Shown: one piece after another, positions 1 to 6,677 of the stretch
Position numbering within the stretch: position 1 is the stretch's first letter
How the letters are laid out: each line of letters begins with the position of its first letter
Assembly (NCBI GenBank): GCA_045634345.1
Contig: JAZRAB010000027.1
Span: 1-15,240 of the forward strand
DNA from: Flemingiibacterium sp045634345
Lineage (GTDB): Bacteria; Bacillota; Clostridia; Oscillospirales; CAG-272
Reading direction: 5' to 3'
DNA: 15,240 bases
Made by a program: the position numbers and the translations under genes
The notes under the pieces: generated by a model
Told to the model about the DNA's origin: nothing
The model's input: the letters and a program-made list of their open reading frames with translations, nothing else
Database searches by the model: none

Positions 1-397
1 ATCTCTCAACGGGATCGCGTCGCGCGCGAAAAAGAGAGCCGAGCACGCCTCCGGGAAGAATAGTTTGTACCGCTTCGCCGGTAGAGCAGAATGTACGCTC
101 ACGCAAAAAATCGCACAGTCCGAGCAACTCACAAGACAGCGAAAAACGGTCATCTGCGATTGCAAGCACAGGCTTTAGATTATCGTATTCCGAGCTGTCG
201 GAAATCATAGTAACAAGCGCTGTGCGGCGCACACCGCCGCGCGATGCCGCGCCGAATCCAACCGATACAAGCGAGCCGACCTTGACGCGCCCCAAAAGCT
301 CGGGCGGTATCATATAGTCGTAAATCTTGTCTGCGGAATACGGAAGCTCAAGTATTCTTACTCTCGCAACATCAAACGGTGCCGCACCGTCACGCAT
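1..397 (-). CDS. priA: Primosomal protein N' (PriA), N-terminal part only
   Basis: PriA is the DNA helicase that restarts stalled replication forks. Only about the first 132 residues are here; the gene runs off the left edge of the window. Seen: after an N-terminal strand (FDVARVRILELPYSADKIYDYMIPPEL) comes LLGRVKVGSLVSVGFGAASRGGVRR, which fits the 3'-DNA-binding domain of PriA, where a 'Y.Y.VP..L...+..G..V.VPFG.+...G' pattern is typical. Helicase and zinc-binding parts lie outside the window. The ATG shares its A with the TGA stop of rpoZ (TGATG), and an AGGAAA ribosome site lies about 7 bases upstream inside rpoZ, so translation is probably coupled. In Bacillus coaBC sits between rpoZ and priA; it is absent here. 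Identity rests on this short domain plus operon position. Confidence 0.85.
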   Translation of the reverse strand, partial: MRDGAAPFDVARVRILELPYSADKIYDYMIPPELLGRVKVGSLVSVGFGAASRGGVRRTALVTMISDSSEYDNLKPVLAIADDRFSLSCELLGLCDFLRERTFCSTGEAVQTILPGGVLGSLFRARRDPVER

Positions 398-681
398 CAG
401 TTGTTTCCTGTCAAGTCAATTGATGACTCGTTGATTATATATTCGCCCTGATGGATACGGTTGATGGCGTTCTTTACCGCTTTTTCATCGCGTATCTCTC
501 GCTTTATCATAGATGCGAGAGACTTGTCGGTCTCCTTGTTTGCGATAAGCTTTTCCGCTTGCTCGCGCTGACGCACATACTCATCTGTAACTGCTCTTGC
601 GCACTTTGCCGTAGCAATGCAAAGCATGTAGCGATTGAATTTTCCGTTCTTGCTGAGTTCTTCTACTGAAGGATAAATCAT
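397..681 (-). CDS. rpoZ: RNA polymerase omega subunit
   Basis: This is the small omega subunit that helps assemble and stabilise RNA polymerase by clamping the beta-prime C-terminus. The 94-residue product has the usual order: the N-terminal MIYPSVEEL, then the YMLCIATAKCARAVTDE helix that corresponds to the conserved 'Y.LV..AAKRAR.L' motif, then the conserved DEKAVKNAINRIHQGEYII near the C-terminus. The length is normal for the family in Firmicutes. A GAGGT ribosome site sits 7 bases before the ATG. It follows gmk by 27 bases and its stop overlaps the priA start by one base, all on one strand, so it is part of the yicC operon. The charged middle (residues about 35-70) is long but not unusual for Clostridia. 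Confidence 0.93.
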   Translation of the reverse strand: MIYPSVEELSKNGKFNRYMLCIATAKCARAVTDEYVRQREQAEKLIANKETDKSLASMIKREIRDEKAVKNAINRIHQGEYIINESSIDLTGNN

Positions 682-708
682 AATAATACCTCTTTCTTTA
701 TGCCGAAT

Positions 709-1323
709 TTATTCGGCGAAAAATTTCTTTGTAAATTCATCGGCACGTGATACGCGGCTCTTCTCGGCTTGTACTATGCCGATTATTTTGTGTACAGCCG
801 TGTCTATCATATTCTCGCCGTTTATAACGATGTAATCATACTGCGAAAGCTGCGCAAGTTCAAACCTCGCAGTTTCGAGGCGGCGTCTTATGACGTCCTC
901 GCCTACATTGTCACCGCGCCCACGAAGCCTTGCTTCAAGTGTACGGAAATCGGGAGGTGCAACCATCATAAGTATCGCATCGGGGCACTTTTCTTTTATC
1001 TGCATCGCCCCCGCAACCTCAATCTCCAAAATAACATTGTGCCCTGCCGCAAGATTTTCGTTTACCTCTTTTTGGGGAGTACCGTAATAATTTCCACAGT
1101 ACTCAGCGTGCTCAAGCATCATTCCCGCAGCGATTCTTGATTCAAAATCCTCGCGGTCTATAAAATAATAATTGACACCGTGGCGCTCGCCTATTCGCGG
1201 TGCGCGAGTCGTTGCGGACACAGAGTATATAAAGCTGTCGTCAAGCTCTAAAAGGCGCTTGATAAGTGTACCCTTTCCGCTTCCGGATGGGCCGGATATT
1301 ACAATTAACAGTCCTTTTTCCAT
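709..1323 (-). CDS. gmk: Guanylate kinase
   Basis: Guanylate kinase phosphorylates GMP (and dGMP) to GDP with ATP, a required step in GTP supply and in recycling of guanine nucleotides in the cytoplasm. The 204-residue product has the Walker A loop GPSGSGKGT at residues 11-19, then SVSATTRAPRIGERHGVNYYFIDREDF (GMP-binding region, residues about 35-62) and GNYYGTPQKEV, all hallmarks of the family. EIEVAGAMQIKEKCPDAILMMVAPP matches the following core strand and helix, and RLRGRGDNVGEDVIRRRL is the lid region. The length is typical. A GGAGG ribosome site stands 5 bases before the ATG, overlapping the end of the remA stop region; remA ends 14 bases upstream. The remA-gmk-rpoZ order is conserved across Firmicutes. 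Confidence 0.97.
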   Translation of the reverse strand: MEKGLLIVISGPSGSGKGTLIKRLLELDDSFIYSVSATTRAPRIGERHGVNYYFIDREDFESRIAAGMMLEHAEYCGNYYGTPQKEVNENLAAGHNVILEIEVAGAMQIKEKCPDAILMMVAPPDFRTLEARLRGRGDNVGEDVIRRRLETARFELAQLSQYDYIVINGENMIDTAVHKIIGIVQAEKSRVSRADEFTKKFFAE

Positions 1324-1337
1324 TTAAACCTCCGTTA

Positions 1338-1613
1338 TCAAATAGGCTCGTCGCTCTCATCATCGCACCCACTGTCATCGCGGTCGGACAGTCGGTTTGA
1401 AATCGTCTCAGACTGAAAAGCCGACAAAATAACATGCTCACTGTCTGTAATAATGACTGCGCGCGTACGCTTGCCGCAGGTTACATCGACGGCACGGCCG
1501 CTGTCCTTGGCATCCTGGATGAGTCGCTTGATGGGGGCGCTGTCGGGACTGACCACCGCAACCACTCTCTCGGCGGCGACCATATTTCCAAATCCGATAT
1601 TAATAAACTTCAT
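1338..1613 (-). CDS. remA: RemA-family DNA-binding regulator (DUF370)
   Basis: RemA-family proteins are small DNA-binding regulators; in Bacillus subtilis RemA activates biofilm matrix and osmoprotection genes and oligomerises into rings. Seen: MKFINIGFGNMVAAERVVAVVSPDSAPIKRLIQDAKDSGRAVDVTCGKRTRAVIITDSEHVILSAFQSETISNRL. This matches the family pattern over its whole length, including the GFGN...ERV start, the basic AP+KR patch and the T.GK+TRAV+++DS.HV+LS core. The last 15 or so residues form an acidic tail (DRDDSGCDDESDE) beyond the conserved core. A GGGGTG ribosome site lies just before the ATG and yicC ends 11 bases upstream. This position between yicC and gmk is the standard one. Its target genes in this organism cannot be read from the window. 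Confidence 0.93.
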   Translation of the reverse strand: MKFINIGFGNMVAAERVVAVVSPDSAPIKRLIQDAKDSGRAVDVTCGKRTRAVIITDSEHVILSAFQSETISNRLSDRDDSGCDDESDEPI

Positions 1614-1624
1614 AGCACACCCCG

Positions 1625-2518
1625 TTATTCAATATTTTGAATCTGTTCACGTATCTTTTCAAGCTCGCTCTTGATATCAACCACAATAGCCGCGATATCG
1701 ACGTTGCTTGCCTTTGACCCGATCGTGTTTGTCTCGCGGTTCATTTCCTGCATAAGGAAGTCGAGTTTTCTGCCGACGGGTTCATCCGAAGCAAATATCT
1801 CACGCATCGCCGTAAAATGGCATCCGAGACGGACAAGTTCTTCGTCTATCGCAACACGGTCAGCGTAAATCGCACATTCCGTCAAAACCATATTGGGATT
1901 AAGCTCTACAGCGTTTTCCGCAAGCAGGTTTTTAAGGCGTGTTTCAAACTTTGTTTTGTACGATGAAATATCATCCTCGGAATATTCCTTGATTTTCGCA
2001 ACAAGCACTTCGATCTTGGCAAGCTTATCAAGAATATCCGCCTTAAGACGCTCGCCCTCTTTCTCGCGCACGCTTATAAATGCGGCAATCGCTTCATCAA
2101 TGACCGGCTTGATAATCAGCCAATCCTGTTCGGCATCCTCCTCGGGCTTTGTTATGTTAAAAATATCGCGGTTCTGCGCCACGCTCATCACCGAGATATC
2201 ATCCTTAAGACCAAATTCATCCCGAAGCGTATAAAGTGCATCAATATAACTTTTCGCAAGCGCGCGGTCGATGTCAATTGTCATTCCGACATTCTCGACC
2301 ACCTCAACACCGATATATACATCCAGCTTACCGCGTGATATACCACTTTGCTGAACATATTGGCGTACTCTGTCCTCAAGGAAGCTGTACATCCTTGATA
2401 TTTTCACTGTACAGTCAAGATATCTGTTATTCACGCTTTTTAGCTCGACTGTGATATTTTTACCGTTCGGCGTACCTATCGAAGTCGCTCTGCCGAACGC
2501 TGTCATACTGCGTATCAT
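1625..2518 (-). CDS. yicC: YicC/YloC-family endoribonuclease
   Basis: YicC-family proteins are endoribonucleases; the E. coli protein takes part in turnover of a small RNA. The open frame extends upstream to 2590, but I start at ATG 2518 because MIRSMTAFGRA is the invariant N-terminus of the family and AAAGGAA lies 8 bases before it; this gives 297 residues, the usual size. Seen: the YicC_N domain with ELKSVNNRYLDCTVKISRMYSFLEDRVRQYVQQSGISRGKLDVYI in the first third, and the C-terminal DUF1732 block EELVRLGCHFTAMREIF, GRKLDFLMQEMNRETNTIGSKA and IVVDIKSELEKIREQIQNIE, with acidic and His residues conserved in the family. It is the first gene of the operon, with a perfect consensus promoter about 40 bases upstream of its ATG. 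Confidence 0.95.
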   Translation of the reverse strand: MIRSMTAFGRATSIGTPNGKNITVELKSVNNRYLDCTVKISRMYSFLEDRVRQYVQQSGISRGKLDVYIGVEVVENVGMTIDIDRALAKSYIDALYTLRDEFGLKDDISVMSVAQNRDIFNITKPEEDAEQDWLIIKPVIDEAIAAFISVREKEGERLKADILDKLAKIEVLVAKIKEYSEDDISSYKTKFETRLKNLLAENAVELNPNMVLTECAIYADRVAIDEELVRLGCHFTAMREIFASDEPVGRKLDFLMQEMNRETNTIGSKASNVDIAAIVVDIKSELEKIREQIQNIE

Positions 2519-2557
2519 AGTAAATGTTCCTTTCATTAAATAAGGGCATATATATTT

Positions 2558-2586
2558 ATTATACCTCAAATCCCCTGATTTGTCAA
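2558..2586 (-). promoter_or_regulatory. Consensus SigA promoter of the yicC-remA-gmk-rpoZ-priA operon
   Basis: On the minus strand TTGACA (2586-2581) and TATAAT (2563-2558) are both perfect and separated by exactly 17 bases. Transcription should begin near 2551, leaving a leader of about 33 bases before the yicC ATG. This is read directly from the sequence. Confidence 0.88.
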
Positions 2587-2679
2587 CCAAAAATAACGAT
2601 AAATACGCATTTTGAAAAAAGAATTATTTCATGCAGGCATTCAAGCATAGAGACAAAATAATTTTGTACAAATCACACA

Positions 2680-2708
2680 TTGACAAAGGCTCGTCAGGAT
2701 GCTATAAT
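2680..2708 (+). promoter_or_regulatory. Consensus SigA promoter of the ECF S component / coaX operon
   Basis: TTGACA (2680-2685) and TATAAT (2703-2708) are both perfect with a 17-base spacer. Transcription should start near 2715, giving a leader of nearly 80 bases before the ATG at 2793. The -10 box lies in the loop of the inverted repeat at 2688-2726. Confidence 0.88.
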
Positions 2709-2726
2709 GTAAGCATCCGACGAGTC
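2688..2726. repeat. Inverted repeat enclosing the -10 box
   Basis: The left arm GGCTCGTCAGGATGC (2688-2702) pairs with the right arm GCATCCGACGAGTC (2713-2726). Twelve Watson-Crick pairs have one bulged A (2696), followed outward by one G-T and one further G-C pair; the loop of 10 bases contains TATAAT. On the plus strand five T follow (2727-2731), so RNA reading in from further left would form a terminator-like hairpin. RNA started at the promoter inside it (near 2715) would lack the left arm. It may act as an operator, a read-through insulator or both; this is inference. Confidence 0.75.
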
Positions 2727-2792
2727 TTTTTCTTGTTCGGAAATATATATGCGCTGTATCTCGCAAAGCGGGAGCGGCAGCAGGAGGAAATC

Positions 2793-3401
2793 ATGAACAC
2801 TCGCATAAACTCTCATGAAAAGATCCGAAAAATGTCAATGTACGCAATTCTGACGGCTATAGTCATAGTGCTTCAGATCATTTGTACATTTATAAAATTC
2901 GGGCCTTTTTCTATTACCCTCGCACTCACCCCTATAATTGTCGGCGCGGCAATATACGGGCCAAAATGCGGGGCGTTTCTCGGATTTGTTTTCAGTGCAG
3001 TTGTTTATATCACAGGACTTATGGGCTATGACGGTGGCTTCATCAATATGATGATGAGCTACAGTGCGATAGGCACAACTATTCTCTGCCTCTTTAAGGG
3101 CACGGCTGCGGGTGCTGTTGCCGGTGTTGTATATAAGCTCATCGCCAAAAAATCGCCCATCACCGCAGCAATCACCGCGAGCGCAGTCGCTCCTATTACT
3201 AACACCGGTCTTTTTGCACTCGGTATTATAACCGTTTTCTACGGATTTCTGTCCGGCTTTGCGGGAGAAGGTCAGTCTCCTATGGGTGTGCTTTTCCTGT
3301 CATGGATAGGCATTAACTTCATCGTCGAATTTGTTGTTAATCTCGCTCTCGGTTCAGTAGTTACGCGCATTGTTGATTATTACAACAAGCGAATGAGATA
3401 A
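2793..3401 (+). CDS. ECF transporter S component, probably for pantothenate
   Basis: This is an integral membrane substrate-binding (S) subunit of an energy-coupling factor transporter. It would work with shared EcfA/EcfA'/EcfT subunits, which are not in the window. The 202-residue product is very hydrophobic, with about six membrane segments (roughly residues 14-33, 40-56, 59-77, 86-118, 120-150, 165-190). It carries an AxxxA motif (A18, A22) in the first one, the usual contact site for EcfT. An FGPFSITLALTPIIVGAAIYGPKCGAFLGFVFS block is typical of S components. Start: ATG 2793 follows a perfect AGGAGG (2782-2787); the frame is open further upstream, but that stretch covers the promoter. The gene lies 4 bases before a CoaX-family gene, so pantothenate (a PanT-like role) is the best guess for substrate. 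The substrate is inferred from context only. Confidence 0.82.
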   Translation: MNTRINSHEKIRKMSMYAILTAIVIVLQIICTFIKFGPFSITLALTPIIVGAAIYGPKCGAFLGFVFSAVVYITGLMGYDGGFINMMMSYSAIGTTILCLFKGTAAGAVAGVVYKLIAKKSPITAAITASAVAPITNTGLFALGIITVFYGFLSGFAGEGQSPMGVLFLSWIGINFIVEFVVNLALGSVVTRIVDYYNKRMR

Positions 3402-3405
3402 GCCG

Positions 3406-4182
3406 ATGCTGCTTACATATAGCATAGCAAATGACGAAATATCCCTCGGATTTGTCAATAATGGCATGCTTGTCAACACCGTCCGGGCATCGACCGACAC
3501 AAAGCGTACTGTGGACGAGTATGCCTGTATTTTCAAGGGGCTTTTTGATTTCCGAGGCATAAGAAGTGAGCAAATCGACGGCGCTATAGGTGCATCTGTT
3601 GTGCCCACGCTCACAGAAACAGTACGCTCTGCGCTTGAGGCGGTACTCGGTATTCGTCCGCATTTACTTGGCGCAGGCATAAAAACCGGTCTAAACATCT
3701 TAACAGACGACCCGTCGCAGCTCGGCGGCGACCTTGTCGCTTCAGCCATCGGCGCGCTCGAAAAATACACGACGCCGCTGATAATAATTAACTTCGGCAC
3801 AGCGACAACCTTTTCAGTACTTGATAAAAGCAATTCATTTGTTGGGTGCGCAATAGCTCCCGGACTCGTACTTTCCGCTCAGGCACTCAGCGAAGGAACA
3901 AGTCTACTGCCGCAGTTTGCTAAGTCTTCTCCTGAAAAATGTATCGGCACAAACACAATCGAAAGCATGCAAAGCGGATGTCTATATGGGACCGCCGCAA
4001 TGATTGACGGCATGATAGAACGCATCGAATCCGAGCTTGGCAAGGGCGCTTCGATAATTGCATCCGGCAAGGACGCAGACACAGTCACCGCGCTGTGCAA
4101 GCGCAGCATTATCCGTGATGACACGATACTTCTTCTCGGACTTGCGGCAATATACCAAAAGAACCTTCGCAGAAAAAAGTAG
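3406..4182 (+). CDS. coaX: CoaX-family (type III pantothenate kinase-like) protein with altered ATP motifs
   Basis: CoaX phosphorylates pantothenate, the first step of coenzyme A synthesis. The 258-residue product matches the family along its full length: TGLNILTDDPSQLGGDLVASAIGALE (residues 94-119), FGTATTFSVLD (130-140), GCAIAPGLVLSAQALSEGTSLLP (147-169), CIGTNTIESMQSGCLYGTAAMIDGM (179-203). The Asp of the G.D motif is kept (D109). Three nucleotide-binding motifs are not canonical. The N-terminal DxGNT is SIAND (residues 6-10), the second phosphate motif DxGTAT is NFGTAT (N129), and the adenosine motif ATGG is ASGK (219-222). It may therefore be inactive, or work as a pantothenate sensor. 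It follows the S component by 4 bases with no good ribosome site of its own, suggesting coupled translation. Family membership is certain; enzyme activity is doubtful. Confidence 0.87.
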   Translation: MLLTYSIANDEISLGFVNNGMLVNTVRASTDTKRTVDEYACIFKGLFDFRGIRSEQIDGAIGASVVPTLTETVRSALEAVLGIRPHLLGAGIKTGLNILTDDPSQLGGDLVASAIGALEKYTTPLIIINFGTATTFSVLDKSNSFVGCAIAPGLVLSAQALSEGTSLLPQFAKSSPEKCIGTNTIESMQSGCLYGTAAMIDGMIERIESELGKGASIIASGKDADTVTALCKRSIIRDDTILLLGLAAIYQKNLRRKK

Positions 4183-4205
4183 TACAATATAACAGAGCAA
4201 ACTAA

Positions 4206-4256
4206 AAAACAGTTAGCTGACTCCCCTGCGGTACAGTCGGCTAACTGTTTTATTTT
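4206..4256. terminator. Bidirectional Rho-independent terminator between coaX and the GH36 gene
   Basis: AACAGTTAGCTGACT (4208-4222) pairs with AGTCGGCTAACTGTT (4235-4249) with one T-G pair, closing a 12-base loop. The stem is flanked by a run of A on the left and TTTTATTTTATTT on the right, so it can stop transcripts from both converging genes. It lies 24 bases after the coaX stop, and its right flank reaches the stop codon of the alpha-galactosidase gene. Confidence 0.9.
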
Positions 4257-6477
4257 ATTTAGCGATAAAATGCCATACTCTGCTTTCGCCGTCGCTCCAA
4301 TTCCCGCCGTTTGCACCGGCATTACTAAGATTAAGCCCGGCGTTCATGAGCAGGGCGCCTGAATATTCGCGGCAGGACTCGGTGTCAACATATATCTTAT
4401 CCGGATCAAGTCCGCGCAGACGTATATATCGAGAAATTCCAACAGCAGTACGAACAACAACATATGTAAGAAGAACCTCATTTTTATCCTGAGATACCGA
4501 TTCCCATGCTGATGCGCAAAGCATAGTTCCCTTACTTTCGGTCGGGTTGATAAGACGGTAATAGTCACCGTTCTGAATAATATCGTAATACTTGTGATAC
4601 GCCGCCACCTGCTCGCGCACAAGAGCACGCTCCTCATCTGTAAGCTTGGTCAGATCAAGCTCATATCCGAACGATCCGGACATGGCAACATCGCCGCGCG
4701 TTTTGAACGATGTCACTCTGCCGGTTTGATGGTTCGGCACTGCCGAAACATGTGCACTCATTGTTGAAAGCGGATAAACGAGCGATGTTCCGTACTGTAT
4801 CTCAAGACGCTCCATTGCGTCGGTATCATCACTTGTCCAGATCTGCGGACTGTAGTAGAGCATACCGGGGTCAAAGCGACCGCCGCCGCCCGCGCAGTTT
4901 TCAAGAAGAAGATTCGGAAAAGCTGTAATAATACGCTCCATCAGTTCATAAACGCCAAGGACATAGCGGTGGAACACTTCCTTTTGTCTTTCGGGCGGGA
5001 GAAGCGCGCTGTGAACTTCTGTCAAATTCCGGTTGAAATCCCACTTGACATACTCGATATTCGCGCTGTTCAGCACTTTACTCATCTGAGCGAATATGTT
5101 GTCTCGAACATCCTGTCTTGACATGTCAAGAACGTACTGATTACGCCCTATCGACATTTCTCTGCCCTCAATTTTCAGGCACCAATCGGGGTGCGCACGG
5201 TAAAGGTCACTGTCAGGCGAGATCATCTCCGGCTCAAACCAGAGACCAAATTTAAGCCCCTCTGCATTGACTTGGTCAACAAGCGCTTTAAGCCCGCCTT
5301 TTAACTTGTTTTCGTTTACATACCAATCGCCAAGTGAACATTCATCATAGTTTCTGACGCCGAACCAGCCGTCATCCATTACAAGCATCTCAATACCGAG
5401 CTTTGTCGCTTCCTTTGCGATCTCAACGAGCTTATCATCATCGAAATCAAAATAAGTAGCTTCCCAGTTGTTAATGACAATCGGGCGTTTAGCGGTCTTC
5501 CACTTGCCGCGGCAAAGATTATATCTGTACAACTTGTGATATGTACGGCTCATGGCTCCCACACCGGCATTTGAATATACCATTACTGCTTCGGGAGACA
5601 CAAACTCCTCCCCCGGCTCAAGATGCCAGCCGAAGGTTTCGGGGTTTATACCCATAAGCACCCTGGATGTTCGGAAGAAATCAACTTCAATTTCCACAGC
5701 GAAATTACTTGAATACACAAGCGAGAAGCCGTATACTTCACCACTTTCCTCGGTATATCCGTCACGTGCAAGAGCTATAAACGGATTGTGTTGATGGCTG
5801 GAAGTACCGCGCTTTGAGTGAATCCCCTGCAGTCCGAATTCAAGATGACGCTTAACAAGTGTTCTTTCCTTTGCCCAGCGTCCCTGAAGATGGAGCATCT
5901 CAAAATCCATATCCGGAAGATCCACCGCAGTCGAGTGAATACGTTCAATATCAAATGCTTTGTCTGAGGTATTCTTAACTCGCACACTTCTCGTTATGGC
6001 ATCAAGATTATTGAACACCGCATATACGAGAGTTATCTCTGCGCCGGTAAGACAGTCAGTGCAAAGGAGTTCAAGCGTATCTGCTTCGTCTTCAGTATTT
6101 ACATATGTTGCCGGAAGTCCCTTTATAGCGGGCTTTCCTTTATATATTTTATGAGATTTGTAACGTATATCCGTGGCATTGCTCCCATTTACGCCTCGAA
6201 TCGACAGCGCGGAAATACGCATATCGCCTGCTCCCTCTGCCGGGTATTCAAGGCGCGCGGAATCAAGCGACAGCCTTCCCTCGTCTGCGTGAGCTGTACG
6301 AGCACTCGTTGTATCGCCCTTTGCATCTTGACGCAGATAATCAAGATCTATATCCTGAACAGACGCTCCGTAATAAAGATGCAGTAAAAATCCGTTTGGA
6401 CTTATTTTAAAAGCGTATGTTGAATTTGGCGTATCAAGCTTAAAAACACTATATTCTTCACTAAAAATTATGGACAT
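4255..6477 (-). CDS. Alpha-galactosidase, glycoside hydrolase family 36
   Basis: The enzyme removes terminal alpha-1,6-linked galactose from melibiose, raffinose-type sugars or galactomannan, with retention of configuration. The 740-residue product has the full family architecture: an N-terminal beta-sandwich domain (about 1-330), a TIM barrel (about 330-640) and a C-terminal beta domain. Seen: NNWEATYFDFDDDKL (337-350), VMDDGWFG (366-373), GLWFEPEMISPDSDLY (411-426), the nucleophile D480 in KWDFNRN, CAGGGGRFDPGMLYYSPQIWTSDDTDA (528-554) with the acid/base D550, and HVSAVPNHQTGR. The 70-residue spacing of the two Asp fits the family. No signal peptide, so it should be cytoplasmic. Start: ATG 6477 with AAGGAGAG 6-7 bases upstream; an extra ATG at 6501 has no such site. 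No transporter or regulator gene adjoins it. Similar enzymes are called AgaA, GalA or RafA. Confidence 0.95.
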   Translation of the reverse strand: MSIIFSEEYSVFKLDTPNSTYAFKISPNGFLLHLYYGASVQDIDLDYLRQDAKGDTTSARTAHADEGRLSLDSARLEYPAEGAGDMRISALSIRGVNGSNATDIRYKSHKIYKGKPAIKGLPATYVNTEDEADTLELLCTDCLTGAEITLVYAVFNNLDAITRSVRVKNTSDKAFDIERIHSTAVDLPDMDFEMLHLQGRWAKERTLVKRHLEFGLQGIHSKRGTSSHQHNPFIALARDGYTEESGEVYGFSLVYSSNFAVEIEVDFFRTSRVLMGINPETFGWHLEPGEEFVSPEAVMVYSNAGVGAMSRTYHKLYRYNLCRGKWKTAKRPIVINNWEATYFDFDDDKLVEIAKEATKLGIEMLVMDDGWFGVRNYDECSLGDWYVNENKLKGGLKALVDQVNAEGLKFGLWFEPEMISPDSDLYRAHPDWCLKIEGREMSIGRNQYVLDMSRQDVRDNIFAQMSKVLNSANIEYVKWDFNRNLTEVHSALLPPERQKEVFHRYVLGVYELMERIITAFPNLLLENCAGGGGRFDPGMLYYSPQIWTSDDTDAMERLEIQYGTSLVYPLSTMSAHVSAVPNHQTGRVTSFKTRGDVAMSGSFGYELDLTKLTDEERALVREQVAAYHKYYDIIQNGDYYRLINPTESKGTMLCASAWESVSQDKNEVLLTYVVVRTAVGISRYIRLRGLDPDKIYVDTESCREYSGALLMNAGLNLSNAGANGGNWSDGESRVWHFIAK

Positions 6478-6518
6478 GTTTTCTCTCCTTAATAATCTCA
6501 AATATGCTGTCTCTATAT

Positions 6519-6547
6519 ATTATATCAAATGCGAATTGAAAAAACAA
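6519..6547 (-). promoter_or_regulatory. Probable promoter of the alpha-galactosidase gene
   Basis: On the minus strand a perfect TATAAT (6524-6519) is preceded by TGA, giving an extended -10 (TGnTATAAT). The -35 region TTGTTT (6547-6542) matches only three bases at a 17-base spacer. The extended -10 makes up for it. The leader would be about 35 bases. Confidence 0.65.
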
Positions 6548-6596
6548 GTCATTTTTTATTTTCAACATAACCATCGTACAAATATTAATATTTATA

Positions 6597-6619
6597 CATA
6601 AATTTACACTTGATTTATG
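6597..6619. repeat. Short inverted repeat over the -35 region of the protease promoter
   Basis: CATAAAT (6597-6603) and ATTTATG (6613-6619) form a 7-base inverted repeat with a 9-base gap; the right arm overlaps the -35 box at 6610-6615. It could be an operator, but in AT-rich DNA such repeats also arise by chance. Confidence 0.3.
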
Positions 6620-6638
6620 CGGATATTATTGATATAAT
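6610..6638 (+). promoter_or_regulatory. Probable promoter of the two-gene subtilase operon
   Basis: TTGATT (6610-6615, four of six consensus bases), a 17-base spacer and a perfect TATAAT (6633-6638) that is also an extended -10 (TGATATAAT). Transcription would start near 6645, about 33 bases before the ATG. A second TATAAT at 6653-6658 has no good -35. It is back to back with the GH36 promoter. Confidence 0.7.
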
Positions 6639-6677
6639 GTTATATATTGTATTATAATAGTATGAAAGGCAATATTC

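Noticed and set aside
2709..2792. A riboswitch in the leader of the S component gene
   Set aside because: The leader is only about 78 bases, has no recognisable aptamer pattern, and the only strong stem needs bases upstream of the transcription start.
3721..3735. GGDL in place of the GADR motif of CoaX as a sign of inactivity
   Set aside because: From memory, clostridial CoaX proteins often carry a G-x-DL form here and are otherwise normal, so I do not count this change; only the ATP-motif changes are used.
3354..3833. Minus-strand open frame opposite the start of coaX
   Set aside because: No ribosome site and no recognisable protein; the CoaX homology on the plus strand runs through the whole stretch.
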